Counted from the first letter of the stretch, positions 9,124-20,328 are shown. The stretch is 58,372 nucleotides of DNA from Cytobacillus eiseniae (GCF_017874625.1 NZ_JAGIKZ010000022.1:1-58372), one strand, 5' to 3'. The notes: a model not told the origin generated them from the sequence alone. Numbers and translations: made by a program.

Positions 9124-9449
9124 TATTAACTCCCTTCTAAGCCGTGATGAATTCTTATACGTTCAAGATTTACTCTAATTTACAAAATCTGCATAAGCTT
9201 GTCCTGTTTATGTAACAATACTAAAGGATGCATCATTTTCTTCACGGTCATCCGACAATATCTACATCATTTAGTTTACACGAAAATATAATTCTCATGT
9301 ATTGTTATGCGAAAAAGTTGAAATTAAGCCAGATTACCTAAAGGAACGAAGAACGCTCGAAATTAGATATTTTCATTAACAATTTACCCTTTAATCGATT
9401 GGAATAAACAGTCTAGTGGTCTTTTTTACTTTTTTATGAAATGGCTCTG

Positions 9450-9665
9450 TTGATTTTGAAAAATAAACGGAGAAACTCCGCTTAAATCGGGAAATACGTC
9501 TATTTCCTTAAAAATAAGGGGAGAAATTCCGCTTATCTGATTCAAATCAATGGATTTTGCCTTATTTAGAGCAGTTAACCGGAATTTTTCCGCTTATATT
9601 CTCTTTTTAAGCTTCCTTTTTTACATTAACCGGAGTTTTTCCGCTTATTTTTCTGCTTCTTCAGC
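9450..9665. repeat. GCGGA-palindrome element, copy a
   Basis: A ~215-bp element holding four imperfect palindromes of the type AAGCGGAnnnnTTCCGCTTA, separated by backbone sequence (TTGATTTT...GAAAAATAA at the start, CTGCTTCTTCAG at the end). Related copies are at 23.7, 26.1 and 39.4 kb (the last inverted), and the same palindromes on another backbone are at 16.6 kb. It lies in the 1-kb gap 9124-10130 between murZ and tal. No gene is visible in that gap. Confidence 0.85.
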
Positions 9666-9779
9666 TTTACATATTGGGCGAAAATCCCCCGTCTATGATT
9701 CTCAAAATAATAGTGAATACTAACAGATCCTATGAAATTGCATACCGTACGTTGTGGATAAAAATGTGGATTGTTTGTT

Positions 9780-9859
9780 TTACATCCAATATCCACAAGG
9801 AATACGTTTCCGGCCTAAACACTGCACGAGGCAAGCCTTAGGCCATCCGCAATTGATCT
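9780..9859. repeat. Diverged partial GCGCC element with flanking direct repeat
   Basis: CCACAAGGAATAC...GCACGAG in this stretch resembles the left part of the GCGCC-type element next to it. It ends in a 24-base sequence, CCTTAGGCCATCCGCAATTG plus ATCT (9836-9859), that is repeated exactly at 10108-10131. The two copies bracket the complete element, as if a segment had been duplicated. Confidence 0.6.
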
Positions 9860-9888
9860 GCTTTAAGATAGTATAAAATCGCATATTG

Positions 9889-10107
9889 TGTATAAAATGT
9901 GAATAGATAGTACTACGTCAAGCTCCACAAGTAACACTTCGGCAGCGTATTCATCGCACGAGTATAAGTGTACTTCTTATAGGAGGAGCGCCTATCGCCT
10001 ATCAACCATCAGTACTGCTCCGCAACGATTGCGTCAAGCACGGTATCGCTCACGCAAACCGTGTTTCCTTTATCGAGAGGAGCAGCCCTTCCAGTTTGTA
10101 CGCGAGA
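9889..10107. repeat. GCGCC-type dispersed repeat, copy 1 (abuts tal)
   Basis: A ~220-bp non-coding repeat containing AGGAGCGCCTATCGCC, ACGATTGCGTCAAGCACGG and CCTTCCAGTTTGTACG. An almost identical inverted copy lies at 11975-12205, so the two frame tal-fbaA. A shorter copy lies next to speB at 32.7 kb. It ends a few bases before the tal stop codon. Confidence 0.85.
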
Positions 10108-10130
10108 CCTTAGGCCATCCGCAATTGATC

Positions 10131-10775
10131 TTATGAACGAGAATTCCAGTCTGCAAGGAAGGCTTCAATTCCTTTATCTGTTAGGGGATGATTGAATAAT
10201 TGTTGGATCACCTTATAAGGAACGGTTGCGATATGTGCGCCTCTTAATGCAGCATCTGTAACGTGCTGTGGATGTCTGATTGAAGCAGCGATGATTTCTG
10301 TTGGGATGTCGTGAATAGCAAAAATTTCAGCGATCGTTGAAATTAAATCTAAGCCATTATGACCGATATCATCGAGTCTGCCTAAGAAAGGAGATACATA
10401 GGATGCTCCAGCTCTTGCAGCTAGCAATGCTTGGTTTGCACTGAAAACAAGTGTTACATTTGTTTTAATTCCTTCTTTTGAAAAGACATGAACAGCTTTT
10501 AAGCCTTCTGGAGTCATTGGCACTTTAATCGTAATATTCGGTGCGATTGCTGCCAATTCCTTTCCTTCTTTAATCATTCCTTCTGCATCAAGTGCAATCA
10601 CTTCTGCACTAACTGATCCAGGCACAAGCTCGGTAATTTCACGAAGACGGTCCGTAAAGGAAACATTTTTTTCTTTTGCCACTAATGATGGGTTTGTTGT
10701 TACACCTGCTACGACACCTAATGAAAAGGCTTCTTTAATTTCGTCCATATTTGCTGTATCAATAAAAAATTTCAT
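10131..10775 (-). CDS. tal: Transaldolase (short, fructose-6-phosphate aldolase-like type)
   Basis: A 214-residue TalC/MipB-type transaldolase of the non-oxidative pentose phosphate pathway. The Schiff-base lysine is Lys84 ([11 protein letters not shown]). TTNPSL (26-31) and the C-terminal [11 protein letters not shown] are family hallmarks. The length is typical of the short family; a fructose-6-phosphate aldolase activity cannot be excluded from sequence. It is downstream of fbaA, from which it is separated by a hairpin, and is followed directly by a repeat whose flanking sequence touches the stop codon. Confidence 0.95.
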   Translation of the reverse strand: MKFFIDTANMDEIKEAFSLGVVAGVTTNPSLVAKEKNVSFTDRLREITELVPGSVSAEVIALDAEGMIKEGKELAAIAPNITIKVPMTPEGLKAVHVFSKEGIKTNVTLVFSANQALLAARAGASYVSPFLGRLDDIGHNGLDLISTIAEIFAIHDIPTEIIAASIRHPQHVTDAALRGAHIATVPYKVIQQLFNHPLTDKGIEAFLADWNSRS

Positions 10776-10810
10776 TTGAATTCCTCCTAAGCTTTTTTAA
10801 ATCACAAATG

Positions 10811-10845
10811 GAAACCGCCTCTTAATATAGAAGGCGGCTTTTTAC
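10811..10845. terminator. Hairpin between fbaA and tal
   Basis: ACCGCCT / AGGCGGC(T) stem with an 11-base loop. The plus-strand side ends in TTTTT; the minus-strand T-tract is weaker (GGTTTCCATTT). It may partly end fbaA transcription and allow some read-through into tal. Confidence 0.6.
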
Positions 10846-10927
10846 ATTTATCGCGGATTAAAACAGAATGATGGATCAGTCGCTTAATTGGTTTATGGCA
10901 GATGAGAATGCCCCTGATTTTACTAAA

Positions 10928-11785
10928 TTAAGCTTTACCAGATGAACCAAATTCACGCATTTTTCCGATGACTGTTTCCTTAATTGTCTCACGTGCTGGC
11001 CCTAAGTATTTGCGTGGATCATATACGTCTGGATTTGCCGCTAATACTTCACGAACCGTTTTTGCAGAGGCAATTTGATTTTCTGTATTTACATTTATTT
11101 TTGCTGTACCTAACGAAACAGCTCTTTGGATATCTTTTGTTGGAATGCCAGTTCCGCCATGTAGAACCAGAGGGACACCTGTTAGATTTCCGATCTCTTC
11201 CATCTCTGTGAAACCAAGATTTGGTTCTCCTTTGTACGGACCATGTACAGAGCCTAATGCTGGTGCTAAGCAATCAATCTTTGTGCGTTTCACTAGCTCA
11301 TCGCACTCTTGTGCATCTGCATAGATGACGCCATCAGCTACAACATCATCTTCTTGTCCGCCAACAGTTCCTAGCTCTGCTTCAACAGACACACCTTTTG
11401 CATGTGCATATTCTACAACCTTTGAGGTCGTTGCAATATTTTCTTCAAATGGATGGTGAGAAGCATCGATCATGACAGATGTGAAGCCTGCATCAATCGC
11501 TTCTTTACATTTTTCATAACTTGATCCATGATCTAGATGAATCGCAACAGGAACAGTGATTTTATAATCCTCAAGTAACCCTTCTACCATCTTGACAACT
11601 GTTTTGAATCCACCCATATACCGGGCAGCTCCTTCAGATACACCAAGAATAACAGGGGATTTCTCTTCCTCTGCAGCTAATAAAATGGCTTGAGTAAACT
11701 CAAGATTATTTAAGTTAAATTGACCTACTGCATAGCCCTCGGCTTTCCCTTTGTTAAGCATATCAGTCATTGAAACTAAAGGCAT
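10928..11785 (-). CDS. fbaA: Fructose-1,6-bisphosphate aldolase, class II
   Basis: A 285-residue zinc-dependent aldolase that splits fructose 1,6-bisphosphate to dihydroxyacetone phosphate and glyceraldehyde 3-phosphate. The catalytic/zinc motif HLDHG is at 83-87, with further ligands in GSVHGPYKG and LHGGTG, and the phosphate-binding KINVNTENQ. Full length. The ATG follows a GAGGG. It is the central glycolytic aldolase and lies upstream of tal and downstream of spo0F, as in B. subtilis. Confidence 0.97.
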   Translation of the reverse strand: MPLVSMTDMLNKGKAEGYAVGQFNLNNLEFTQAILLAAEEEKSPVILGVSEGAARYMGGFKTVVKMVEGLLEDYKITVPVAIHLDHGSSYEKCKEAIDAGFTSVMIDASHHPFEENIATTSKVVEYAHAKGVSVEAELGTVGGQEDDVVADGVIYADAQECDELVKRTKIDCLAPALGSVHGPYKGEPNLGFTEMEEIGNLTGVPLVLHGGTGIPTKDIQRAVSLGTAKINVNTENQIASAKTVREVLAANPDVYDPRKYLGPARETIKETVIGKMREFGSSGKA

Positions 11786-11974
11786 CTCTTTTCCTCCCTC
11801 ATTATGTGAACAATTTTTTACACGGATTTCTACTTAGAGTTTTCCCTTTACACATGCGAATATGTACCGTTTCATCCGTGAACTTTCGAATCTGCTAACC
11901 GAATTTAATTCATTTGTATCATACCAAAACAAGAAAAAAATTGCTATTAATCCTCATTTATTTTTCATTTAACA

Positions 11975-12205
11975 AAAGCGGATTCGCCGTACAAACTGGA
12001 AGGTCTCCCCCTCTCAATACAGGAAACACGGTGAGCGATAGCGATACCGTGCTTGACGCAATCGTTGAGGAGCAGTACTGAAGTTTGATAGGCGATAGGC
12101 GCTCCTCCTATAAGAAGTACACTTATACTCGTGCGATGAATATGCTGCCAAAGTATTCCTTGTGGAGCTGGACGTAAATCAAACTTTTCACATTTTTATA
12201 AACAA
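11975..12205. repeat. GCGCC-type dispersed repeat, copy 2 (inverted)
   Basis: The reverse complement of the copy at 9889-10107, matching almost base for base over roughly 190 bases (for example TATAAGAAGTACACTTATAC and the reverse complement of AGGAGCGCCTATCGCC). It fills most of the 480-base gap between fbaA and spo0F. The pair forms long inverted repeats around the tal-fbaA segment. Confidence 0.85.
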
Positions 12206-12243
12206 CATGCAATTATATAAATTCCTGATATATGACTATAAAA

Positions 12244-12268
12244 AAGAAGCCTAAAAAAGCGGCTTCTT
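12244..12268 (-). terminator. Terminator of spo0F
   Basis: AAGAAGCC / GGCTTCTT hairpin that begins at the spo0F stop codon, followed by TTTTTTATAG on the minus strand. Confidence 0.85.
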
Positions 12269-12641
12269 ACAATGGATTGGATATATGTATGTACTTCTTT
12301 ACTGCTGCCCGAATATCATCAATGTCAAATGGCTTAGCAAAATGGGTCAGTGCCCCAAGGTCCTTTGCCTCTTGAATCATATCTAATTCTCCATAAGCAG
12401 TCATAATAATTACACGGATATCTTTATTGATGACTTTCATTCGCTTTAATATTTCAATCCCATCCATACCTGGGATTTTCATATCAAGCAAAACTAAATC
12501 AGGTGAATTTTTTGTGACAATATCAAGTGCCTGGACTCCGTTAGCAGCCTGGTATGTCTCGTAGCCTTCTTTTTGTAATACTTCATTCAGTAAAATACGA
12601 ATACCAAATTGATCATCAACGACTAATACTTTCTCCTTCAT
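12267..12641 (-). CDS. spo0F: Sporulation response regulator Spo0F
   Basis: A 124-residue single-domain response regulator that passes phosphate from sporulation kinases to Spo0B and then Spo0A. The acidic pair Asp9-Asp10, the phosphorylated Asp53 (LLDMK), Thr81 and Lys103 (FAKPFDIDD) are all in place; numbering is one lower than in B. subtilis because of a shorter N-terminus. There is no output domain. It is divergent from the ywjG gene and has a candidate sigma-H promoter. Its presence implies a sporulating organism. Confidence 0.97.
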   Translation of the reverse strand: MKEKVLVVDDQFGIRILLNEVLQKEGYETYQAANGVQALDIVTKNSPDLVLLDMKIPGMDGIEILKRMKVINKDIRVIIMTAYGELDMIQEAKDLGALTHFAKPFDIDDIRAAVKKYIHISNPL

Positions 12642-12725
12642 TCAGCCACCTCTTTCCTTCAAGTTAATCAATCTTACTTTCTCCTAGACGATTCACTGAA
12701 AATAATTCTCGCTCCCCTCCATATA

Positions 12726-12753
12726 GTTCTACCCTATATCTGGCATTTCCTGC
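12726..12753 (-). promoter_or_regulatory. spo0F: Candidate sigma-H promoter of spo0F
   Basis: GCAGGAAAT (12745-12753) and AGAAC (12726-12730) are separated by 14 bases, matching the sigma-H pattern RWAGGAxxT-N14-HGAAT with one mismatch in each element. B. subtilis spo0F is known to have a sigma-H promoter, which supports the reading. I see no convincing Spo0A box beside it. Confidence 0.5.
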
Positions 12754-12778
12754 CTGTTATTGTAATCTCTGACGGAAT

Positions 12779-12807
12779 TTTACCTTTTTCACTTCTTTCT
12801 CTATAAT
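12779..12807 (+). promoter_or_regulatory. Promoter of the ywjG-like gene
   Basis: A perfect TATAAT (12802-12807) with a weak TTTACC -35 at 17-base spacing. Transcription would start about 30 bases before the ATG at 12844, which follows AAAGGAGAGAG. Confidence 0.5.
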
Positions 12808-12843
12808 AGTCTATGTGAAAAAAGTAATTAAAGGAGAGAGTTC

Positions 12844-13374
12844 ATGCTTAAAATGTTTTCTACCCAGTTATCTGGTTTATTTAAAAAATTGCACGAAAAA
12901 GATGAATTTGCCATGGAAGATACAGCGAGGCTATTGGCCCAAGCAATCATTGGAAGCGGGAAATTATACATATTTGCTACAAATGAAATGAACGGGGTTG
13001 CCTATGAAGCAACAGCAAGCCAGGAACCTCTAAAGAAATGCGAAAGATGGGATGCAGAGCATAGCCTAGAGAACATTACCGAGGCTGATCGCTTCTTAAT
13101 TGTTTCTAGGTATTCAACAGATGCAGACGCTGTAGAATTGGGGAAATTCCTCTTTGAAAAAGGGATTCCTTTTGCTGGTATTTCTACAGTTTCCGCTAAT
13201 GAAGGGGAGAGCCTAGAAAAAATAGCCGATATCCACATTGATTTATCGCTAACAAAGGGCCTTCTGCCAGACGAATTAGGCAATCGCTTCGGTTACCCGG
13301 CATTAATGGCGGCATTATTTGTTTATTATGGCATCCGATTTACGATTGATGAAATGCTTGCTGATTATGAATAA
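12844..13374 (+). CDS. ywjG: DUF2529 family protein YwjG
   Basis: A 176-residue protein matching YwjG of Bacillus by position (between spo0F and pyrG) and length. The sequence looks like an alpha/beta sugar-isomerase (SIS)-like fold: IIGSGKLYIFATNEM, then ADRFLIVSRYSTDADAVELGKFL and GNRFGYPALMAALFVYYGI. No biochemical role is established for the family. It is the only plus-strand gene in this stretch and is divergent from spo0F; a strong terminator follows. Confidence 0.9.
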   Translation: MLKMFSTQLSGLFKKLHEKDEFAMEDTARLLAQAIIGSGKLYIFATNEMNGVAYEATASQEPLKKCERWDAEHSLENITEADRFLIVSRYSTDADAVELGKFLFEKGIPFAGISTVSANEGESLEKIADIHIDLSLTKGLLPDELGNRFGYPALMAALFVYYGIRFTIDEMLADYE

Positions 13375-13378
13375 AGAA

Positions 13379-13418
13379 AGAGCATATCACGATTTTTTCA
13401 TGTGATATGCTTTTTTAT
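13379..13418 (+). terminator. Terminator of ywjG
   Basis: GAGCATATCACG / CATGTGATATGC stem followed by TTTTTT, five bases after the stop. The gap 13375-13710 otherwise holds only AT-rich sequence and the pyrG terminator. Confidence 0.92.
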
Positions 13419-13659
13419 TTATTCGATCGACTGTTTGATTAAGTTATCTTCACTTTTTTATTTTATCCATCATTTTTGGAGACTTGCATGACTGTTTTTC
13501 TATTTCACACATTAATTTCGTTGATTTATCAGCTTTCTCCTGTAAAAGGTAGAAATTACCTCCGTATATTTATGTAAAACAAATTGGTATGTTCTATCGA
13601 ATTTTTGCTGTTCTTATTTTTCAGCCACTTTGTTTAACCTCTTTTTCACATTACTTTTC

Positions 13660-13702
13660 AAAAAAAGCCCACAAGATCTCCTTTCGATCTTAGTGGGCTT
13701 TC
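13660..13702 (-). terminator. Terminator of pyrG
   Basis: Long stem: AGCCCAC...AAGATC pairs with GATCTT...GTGGGCT, followed by seven T residues on the minus strand, right after the pyrG stop codon. Confidence 0.9.
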
Positions 13703-13710
13703 AATCTATT

Positions 13711-15327
<1,617 letters not shown>

Positions 15328-15411
15328 TTAAGTAACAGTTTGTACAAATTCGCCATTATTTAAAGACATAAAATTCATGTCTGAAAACAGCTTACCCAAT
15401 TTAGGGGGTAG

Positions 15412-15461
15412 CAAAAAAATAAAAAGCGCTCCCGCTTACTTATAAAAAGTAAGGGAGCGCT
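15412..15461 (-). terminator. pyrG: pyrG leader attenuator (CTP-sensing)
   Basis: A strong intrinsic terminator in the untranslated leader: AGCGCTCCCTTAC pairs with GTAAGCGGGAGCGCT, followed by TTTTTATTTTTTT. The 5' arm contains CTCCCTT, which can pair with a run of G residues. In B. subtilis, low CTP makes RNA polymerase add extra G residues at the GGGC start, and this G-run forms an antiterminator with the C/U-rich arm. All the sequence parts of that mechanism are present here. Confidence 0.9.
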
Positions 15462-15496
15462 ATATTGTATATTTAATCGTCCTTTTTAAAGGAGCC

Positions 15497-15533
15497 CAAA
15501 AATGATTCTACAAGCCTAATGATAAAAAGTCAA
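15497..15533 (-). promoter_or_regulatory. pyrG: pyrG promoter with GGGC initiation site
   Basis: TTGACT (15528-15533), 17 bases, TAGAAT (15505-15510), then seven bases to GGGCTCC with the first G at 15497. A start with three G residues followed by C is required for reiterative G addition when CTP is scarce. The promoter begins two bases beyond the rpoE stop codon, so pyrG is transcribed independently of rpoE. Confidence 0.9.
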
Positions 15534-15535
15534 GA

Positions 15536-16096
15536 TTATAAATCGTCGTCTTCTTCCTCATCCAGCTCATCTTCATCAAGCTCTTTATCTTCATCTTCAA
15601 GTTCGAAGTCATCATCCTTCTCGAGAAGATCATCATCTATTTCCTCATCTTCATCATCAAGCAAGTCATCATCGTCTTCATCCAATAGCTCTTCATCATC
15701 TAAATCATCGATATCATCATAGTCTATCTCTTCTTCATCTAAATCATCGTAGTCAAGATCTAGATCATCATCATCTGCAGCCTTTTTCGCCTTTTTCTTC
15801 TTCGGCTTAATGTCTGTGACAACTTCTTCTTCTACTTGATCAATCGGATACCAAACTCGAAGTCCCCATGTATTGTCCCCTAATCCTAGGAAACGGCCAT
15901 CAATATTTAAATCAGTATAAAATTGAGCAATTTTCGTTTTCACTTGTTCATCTGATAGCTCAAGAAGATTTGATAATTCATCGATAATCTCCTTAAAAGG
16001 CATGGCTGCTTTTCTACTTTTTAAGATTTCATATGCGATTTCAATTAATGACATTTCTTGTAATTGTTCTTTTGAGAATTCTGATAAACTCAACAT
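15536..16096 (-). CDS. rpoE: DNA-directed RNA polymerase delta subunit
   Basis: A 186-residue delta subunit found in low-GC Gram-positives; it promotes RNA polymerase recycling and promoter selectivity. Residues 1-90 form the folded HARE-type winged helix domain (MSLIEIAYEILKSRKAAMPFKEIIDEL ... GDNTWGLRVWYP, cited here in pieces). A KPKKKKAKK lysine tract follows, then about 80 residues almost entirely Asp and Glu. The ATG at 16096 is seven bases after AAGGA. The repetitive acidic codons give a misleading serine-rich reading on the opposite strand. Confidence 0.96.
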   Translation of the reverse strand: MLSLSEFSKEQLQEMSLIEIAYEILKSRKAAMPFKEIIDELSNLLELSDEQVKTKIAQFYTDLNIDGRFLGLGDNTWGLRVWYPIDQVEEEVVTDIKPKKKKAKKAADDDDLDLDYDDLDEEEIDYDDIDDLDDEELLDEDDDDLLDDEDEEIDDDLLEKDDDFELEDEDKELDEDELDEEEDDDL

Positions 16097-16211
16097 TCGC
16101 ACTTCCTTTCTCTATGTAACACCTTCATTAATTTCCTTTATAGGCAAAAATAACAAATTTTAGCATGCTTAAGGCACATTCTACATTATAAACAAATTAT
16201 TTCTGTTTATG

Positions 16212-16409
16212 CTAGGGATATCTACTGTTTTTATCCTCTTTTTCTTCTTCGATCCTTTCATCGGCACTTTTCGAGAGCTGTTTGTAAGCTAAGATAAAAA
16301 AATAGATAGATAATAATAAAAATGGGATCGCTCCTAATTGCTTCTGATATAAATAGAAAGTACCAATCATAACTACGATCATTCCCACAAAAATCAGTAT
16401 CCGTTTCAC
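16212..16409 (-). CDS. Small two-helix membrane protein, unknown function
   Basis: A 65-residue reading frame with a GTG start. It has two hydrophobic segments (ILIFVGMIVVMIGTFYLY and AIPFLLLSIYFFILAY) and a charged tail (ADERIEEEKEDKNSR). A weak GCAGGGTG lies upstream. It is the only reading frame between rpoE and the repeat region before icmF, on the same strand as its neighbours. I do not recognise a family. It may be a genuine small membrane protein; codon use is compatible but evidence is modest. Confidence 0.6.
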   Translation of the reverse strand: MKRILIFVGMIVVMIGTFYLYQKQLGAIPFLLLSIYFFILAYKQLSKSADERIEEEKEDKNSRYP

Positions 16410-16607
16410 TAATTACACACCCTGCTCTCAAAACTGTGAAGTACAATCATTTATTAATAATTCGATTATATCGGAATCAGCAGAAAAAAGGATAAACAAG
16501 TTGCGAAAAATAGTAAGAAAAATGCAAATGGCGTGAGCTTGCTGAACCTTTCAATAAAATAAAAGGTTACTCTGGCCGATTTGATAGGCAATGAACAGAT
16601 CTCCTTT

Positions 16608-16800
16608 TATATAGACGGAAGTATTCCGCCTATTTCATAATTATGAATAAAAACAGCTTAAATAACCGGAAAAAATCCGTCTATTGTCTCAAAAAGTCCA
16701 AAAATGAGAGGTTTTTCATGACATAAGCGGAAAATTTCCGCTTATTTCCCTCTAAATGAGCTTCGTTTTGCATTTAACCGGAAATATTCCGCTTATTATA
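16608..16800. repeat. GCGGA-palindrome cluster, copy b
   Basis: Four palindromic units of the family (ACGGAAGTATTCCG, CCGGAAAAAATCCG, AAGCGGAAAATTTCCGCTTA, CCGGAAATATTCCG). The sequence between the units differs from the other copies, so only the palindromes are shared. It lies in the 16410-17037 gap, which has no other recognisable feature apart from the icmF terminator. Confidence 0.8.
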
Positions 16801-16967
16801 CTTTTGCCAGTTACTCAAGTAAGAGCAAGACATCTTATTTAAAAGAAAGTGGGATTTCCCAAGAGAACCTCGTTTTGATGCATGCCAGTAAACTTATCAC
16901 AAGTAAGTGGGTTTTTCTTTAGCACTTCAACAAAAGAAGTGTTAGTTGATGAACTGATTATTACATT

Positions 16968-17001
16968 AAAAAATGCAGAGGATGCTAAGCCTCTGCGTTT
17001 T
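16968..17001 (-). terminator. Terminator of the icmF cluster
   Basis: GCAGAGG / CCTCTGC hairpin with ATTTTTTAATG on its minus-strand 3' side, about 40 bases after the icmF stop. Confidence 0.85.
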
Positions 17002-17037
17002 TCTGTGTCATTTTATTGTCTAATAGTAGGCGAGTAA

Positions 17038-20000
17038 TTACATATTTCTCCTATACTGTCCGCCTACCTCATAAAGCGCCTTCGTTATTTGGCCAAGGCT
17101 TGCGACTTTTACTGTGTCCATCAATGCCGCAAAAATATTGCCGCCGCTAACTGCTGTTTGTTTTAAACGGATAAGTGCCTCTTCCATTTTGTCCTTGTTC
17201 CGTTCTTGGAAACTGCGCAGATTATGAATTTGTGTTTCTTTTTCTTCAGTTGTTGCACGAGCAAGCTCCATATTGTCCATTTCCTCTTCTGATGGAGGAT
17301 TTGGATTCAAATACGTGTTCACACCAATGATTGGGAGCTCACCTGTATGCTTTTTCATTTCATAGTACATCGATTCATCTTGGATTTTTCCACGCTGATA
17401 CTGCGTTTCCATTGCGCCTAGTACGCCACCGCGATCATCGATTCTCTCGAATTCCTGCAGCACTTGCTCCTCGACAAGATCTGTTAACTCGTCAATAATA
17501 AAGGCGCCTTGCAGTGGATTCTCATTTTTCGTAAGCCCATGCTCTTTCGTAATAATCATTTGAATGGCCATCGCACGTCTGACTGATTCCTCAGTCGGCG
17601 TTGTAATCGCTTCGTCATACGCATTCGTATGCAGGGAATTACAATTATCTTGAAGTGCCATTAATGCTTGCAATGTTGTCCGTATATCATTGAAATCAAT
17701 TTCCTGTGCATGAAGGGAACGACCAGATGTTTGAATATGATATTTCAGCTTTTGACTGCGTTCATTTGCTCCATACTTATTTCTCATGACTGTCGCCCAG
17801 ATGCGGCGTGCCACACGGCCAAGCACCGTATATTCTGGATCTAAGCCATTGGAGAAGAAAAAGGATAAATTCGGCGCAAAATCATTAATATCCATTCCTC
17901 TGCTTAAATAATATTCTACATACGTAAACCCATTCGCTAATGTAAAGGCAAGCTGTGAAATCGGATTGGCACCAGCTTCAGCAATATGGTAGCCAGAAAT
18001 CGACACAGAATAGTAATTGCGAACTTTATGATCAATGAAATATTGCTGAATGTCACCCATCATTCGGAGCGCAAATTCCGTAGAGAATATACATGTGTTT
18101 TGACCTTGGTCTTCTTTTAAAATATCTGCTTGAACCGTTCCCCGTACCGTTTGCAATGTCAATGCACGTACTTCAGCAAATTCCGCTTCTGTTAGGATTC
18201 GCCCAAGCTCCTGTTCCTTTGCTTCGATCTGCTGCTCAATCGCTGTGTTCATAAACATCGCAAGAATAATCGGTGCTGGCCCATTGATTGTCATCGATAC
18301 AGAAGTCGATGGATGGCAAAGATCAAAGCCAGCATAAAGCTTCTTCATATCATCTAGCGTACAAATGCTGACACCGCTCTCTCCCACTTTCCCATAAATA
18401 TCTGGACGGTAATCTGGATCTTCCCCGTAAAGTGTCACCGAATCAAAGGCCGTACTTAGACGCTTCGCTGCATCATCCTTTGATAGATAGTGGAAGCGAC
18501 GATTCGTTCTTTCCGGCGTACCTTCACCAGCAAATTGCCTCTTCGGATCTTCTCCCTCCCGCTTGAACGGGAATACTCCTGCAGTATATGGGAATGAACC
18601 TGGCACATTCTCTCGATAGACCCAGCGAATGATTTCTCCATAATCCTTATATTTCGGGAGTGCCACTTTCGGAATAGACAAGCCAGACAAGCTTTTCGTC
18701 TTTAAGATCGTCACAATGTCTTTATCCCGAATTCTCGTAACGAATTGTTCCCCGCTATACTTCTGCTTCAAATCATCCCAGCTAGTGAGAATATTCTTCG
18801 TTTCTGTTGATAGCTTCGATTCCGTACTTGCTTTCAGTGCTTCTAACGAGGCAAGCACTTCCTCATTCGCTTCCTGCTCACGAACAGCCGCAATCGCTCC
18901 TTCAAGCTGGAATACTTTCCTTGCGAGCTCTGCTTGTTCTTCTGCCTTCTTATGATAGCCACGAACAGCATCAGACACTTCTCTTAAATAATAACGCTGC
19001 TCATTTGGGATAATGACATTTTGCTTTTCAACAAGTGCCTTTTTTGAAAAAGAAGTTTCCCAGTCTGTTCCCGACTTTTCATTCATTTTTTCAATTAATG
19101 CCGCGAATACAGCGTTTGTTCCTGGGTCATTGAATTGGCTTGCAATCGTTCCGTACACAGGCATCTCATCGAACTCTTTTTCAAATAACATTCGGCTTCT
19201 TTGGTATTGCTTCTGAACTTGTCGTCTCGCATCCTCTGAGCCTTTTCGTTCAAATTTATTGATAACGATTAAATCGGCGTAATCAATCATATCAATTTTT
19301 TCAAGCTGGGATGGCGCACCAAATTCACTTGTCATTACATACATCGAAACGTCGCAAATTTCAGTTATTTCAGCATCCCCTTGGCCAATCCCGCTCGTTT
19401 CAACGACAATTAGATCAAAGCCAGCTGCTTTCACAACAGAAATTGCATCTTTAATCGCTAGCGAGAGCTCACTTTTTGATTTTCTCGTCGCTAGACTGCG
19501 CATATAGACACGTGGATTGAAAATGGCATTCATGCGAATTCGGTCACCAAGCAGGGCGCCGCCTGTTTTTTGTTTAGTTGGATCAACGGATAATATCGCT
19601 ACTCTTTTTTCGGGAATTTCATTAATAAATCGGCGAATTAATTCATCGGTTAATGAGCTTTTCCCCGCCCCACCTGTACCAGTAATCCCAAGCACAGGAA
19701 CGGCTTTCTCTAATGATTTCACCTTTTCCATGATAGAATCAAGTGTAGCAGCTGTTTCTTTCCCCATGCTTACATGATGTTCAGCAAGCGTAATAAGCTT
19801 AGCAATCGCATTCACTTGCCCGTCTTGCAGCTTCGAGATTTGTTCTGTCGCCTCTGAAGTAAAGGTTGGAAAGTCACATTCCTCGAGCATTAGATTGATC
19901 ATCCCTTGGAGCCCGTTTTGGCGTCCATCCTCAGGAGAAAAAATGCGCGCAATGCCATACTCGTGAAGCTCTTTAATTTCCTTCGGGATGATGACCCCGC

Positions 20001-20304
20001 CGCCGCCGCCGTAAATGCGGATATGGGAAGCCCCTCTTTCTTTTAGAAGGTCATACATATATTTGAAGTATTCCACATGCCCGCCTTGGTAGGAAGACAT
20101 CGCAATCCCTTGTACATCCTCTTGAATCGCTGCATTCACGACTTCCTCTACCGAGCGATTATGACCGAGATGAATCACTTCTGCCCCACTTGCTTGAATG
20201 ATTCTTCTCATAATATTAATGGAGGCATCATGCCCATCGAAAAGACTTGAGGCTGTGACAAAACGAATATGATTCTTCGGTTTATAAACTTCTGGATTAC
20301 TCAT
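17038..20304 (-). CDS. icmF: Fused isobutyryl-CoA mutase IcmF
   Basis: A 1088-residue adenosylcobalamin enzyme that interconverts isobutyryl-CoA and n-butyryl-CoA. Three parts are visible. The B12-binding domain (1-145) has the cobalt-ligand His25 in DGHDASIN and the GGGGGVI loop. A MeaI-type G-protein chaperone follows (P-loop [12 protein letters not shown] at 206-217, then [11 protein letters not shown] and NKFERKG). The large mutase barrel begins near residue 555 ([24 protein letters not shown] in pieces). The fused chaperone in the middle distinguishes it from methylmalonyl-CoA mutase. It is the last gene of the acyl-CoA cluster, 24 bases after the TetR gene. Other IcmF-type CoA mutases (for example on pivalyl-CoA) cannot be excluded. 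Confidence 0.96.
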   Translation of the reverse strand: MSNPEVYKPKNHIRFVTASSLFDGHDASINIMRRIIQASGAEVIHLGHNRSVEEVVNAAIQEDVQGIAMSSYQGGHVEYFKYMYDLLKERGASHIRIYGGGGGVIIPKEIKELHEYGIARIFSPEDGRQNGLQGMINLMLEECDFPTFTSEATEQISKLQDGQVNAIAKLITLAEHHVSMGKETAATLDSIMEKVKSLEKAVPVLGITGTGGAGKSSLTDELIRRFINEIPEKRVAILSVDPTKQKTGGALLGDRIRMNAIFNPRVYMRSLATRKSKSELSLAIKDAISVVKAAGFDLIVVETSGIGQGDAEITEICDVSMYVMTSEFGAPSQLEKIDMIDYADLIVINKFERKGSEDARRQVQKQYQRSRMLFEKEFDEMPVYGTIASQFNDPGTNAVFAALIEKMNEKSGTDWETSFSKKALVEKQNVIIPNEQRYYLREVSDAVRGYHKKAEEQAELARKVFQLEGAIAAVREQEANEEVLASLEALKASTESKLSTETKNILTSWDDLKQKYSGEQFVTRIRDKDIVTILKTKSLSGLSIPKVALPKYKDYGEIIRWVYRENVPGSFPYTAGVFPFKREGEDPKRQFAGEGTPERTNRRFHYLSKDDAAKRLSTAFDSVTLYGEDPDYRPDIYGKVGESGVSICTLDDMKKLYAGFDLCHPSTSVSMTINGPAPIILAMFMNTAIEQQIEAKEQELGRILTEAEFAEVRALTLQTVRGTVQADILKEDQGQNTCIFSTEFALRMMGDIQQYFIDHKVRNYYSVSISGYHIAEAGANPISQLAFTLANGFTYVEYYLSRGMDINDFAPNLSFFFSNGLDPEYTVLGRVARRIWATVMRNKYGANERSQKLKYHIQTSGRSLHAQEIDFNDIRTTLQALMALQDNCNSLHTNAYDEAITTPTEESVRRAMAIQMIITKEHGLTKNENPLQGAFIIDELTDLVEEQVLQEFERIDDRGGVLGAMETQYQRGKIQDESMYYEMKKHTGELPIIGVNTYLNPNPPSEEEMDNMELARATTEEKETQIHNLRSFQERNKDKMEEALIRLKQTAVSGGNIFAALMDTVKVASLGQITKALYEVGGQYRRNM

Positions 20305-20328
20305 TTTACTCCTCCTTCATACATTCCC

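Noticed and set aside
15519..15722. Serine-only plus-strand reading frame of 67 codons
   Set aside because: It is the antisense of the Asp/Glu codons in the rpoE acidic tail.
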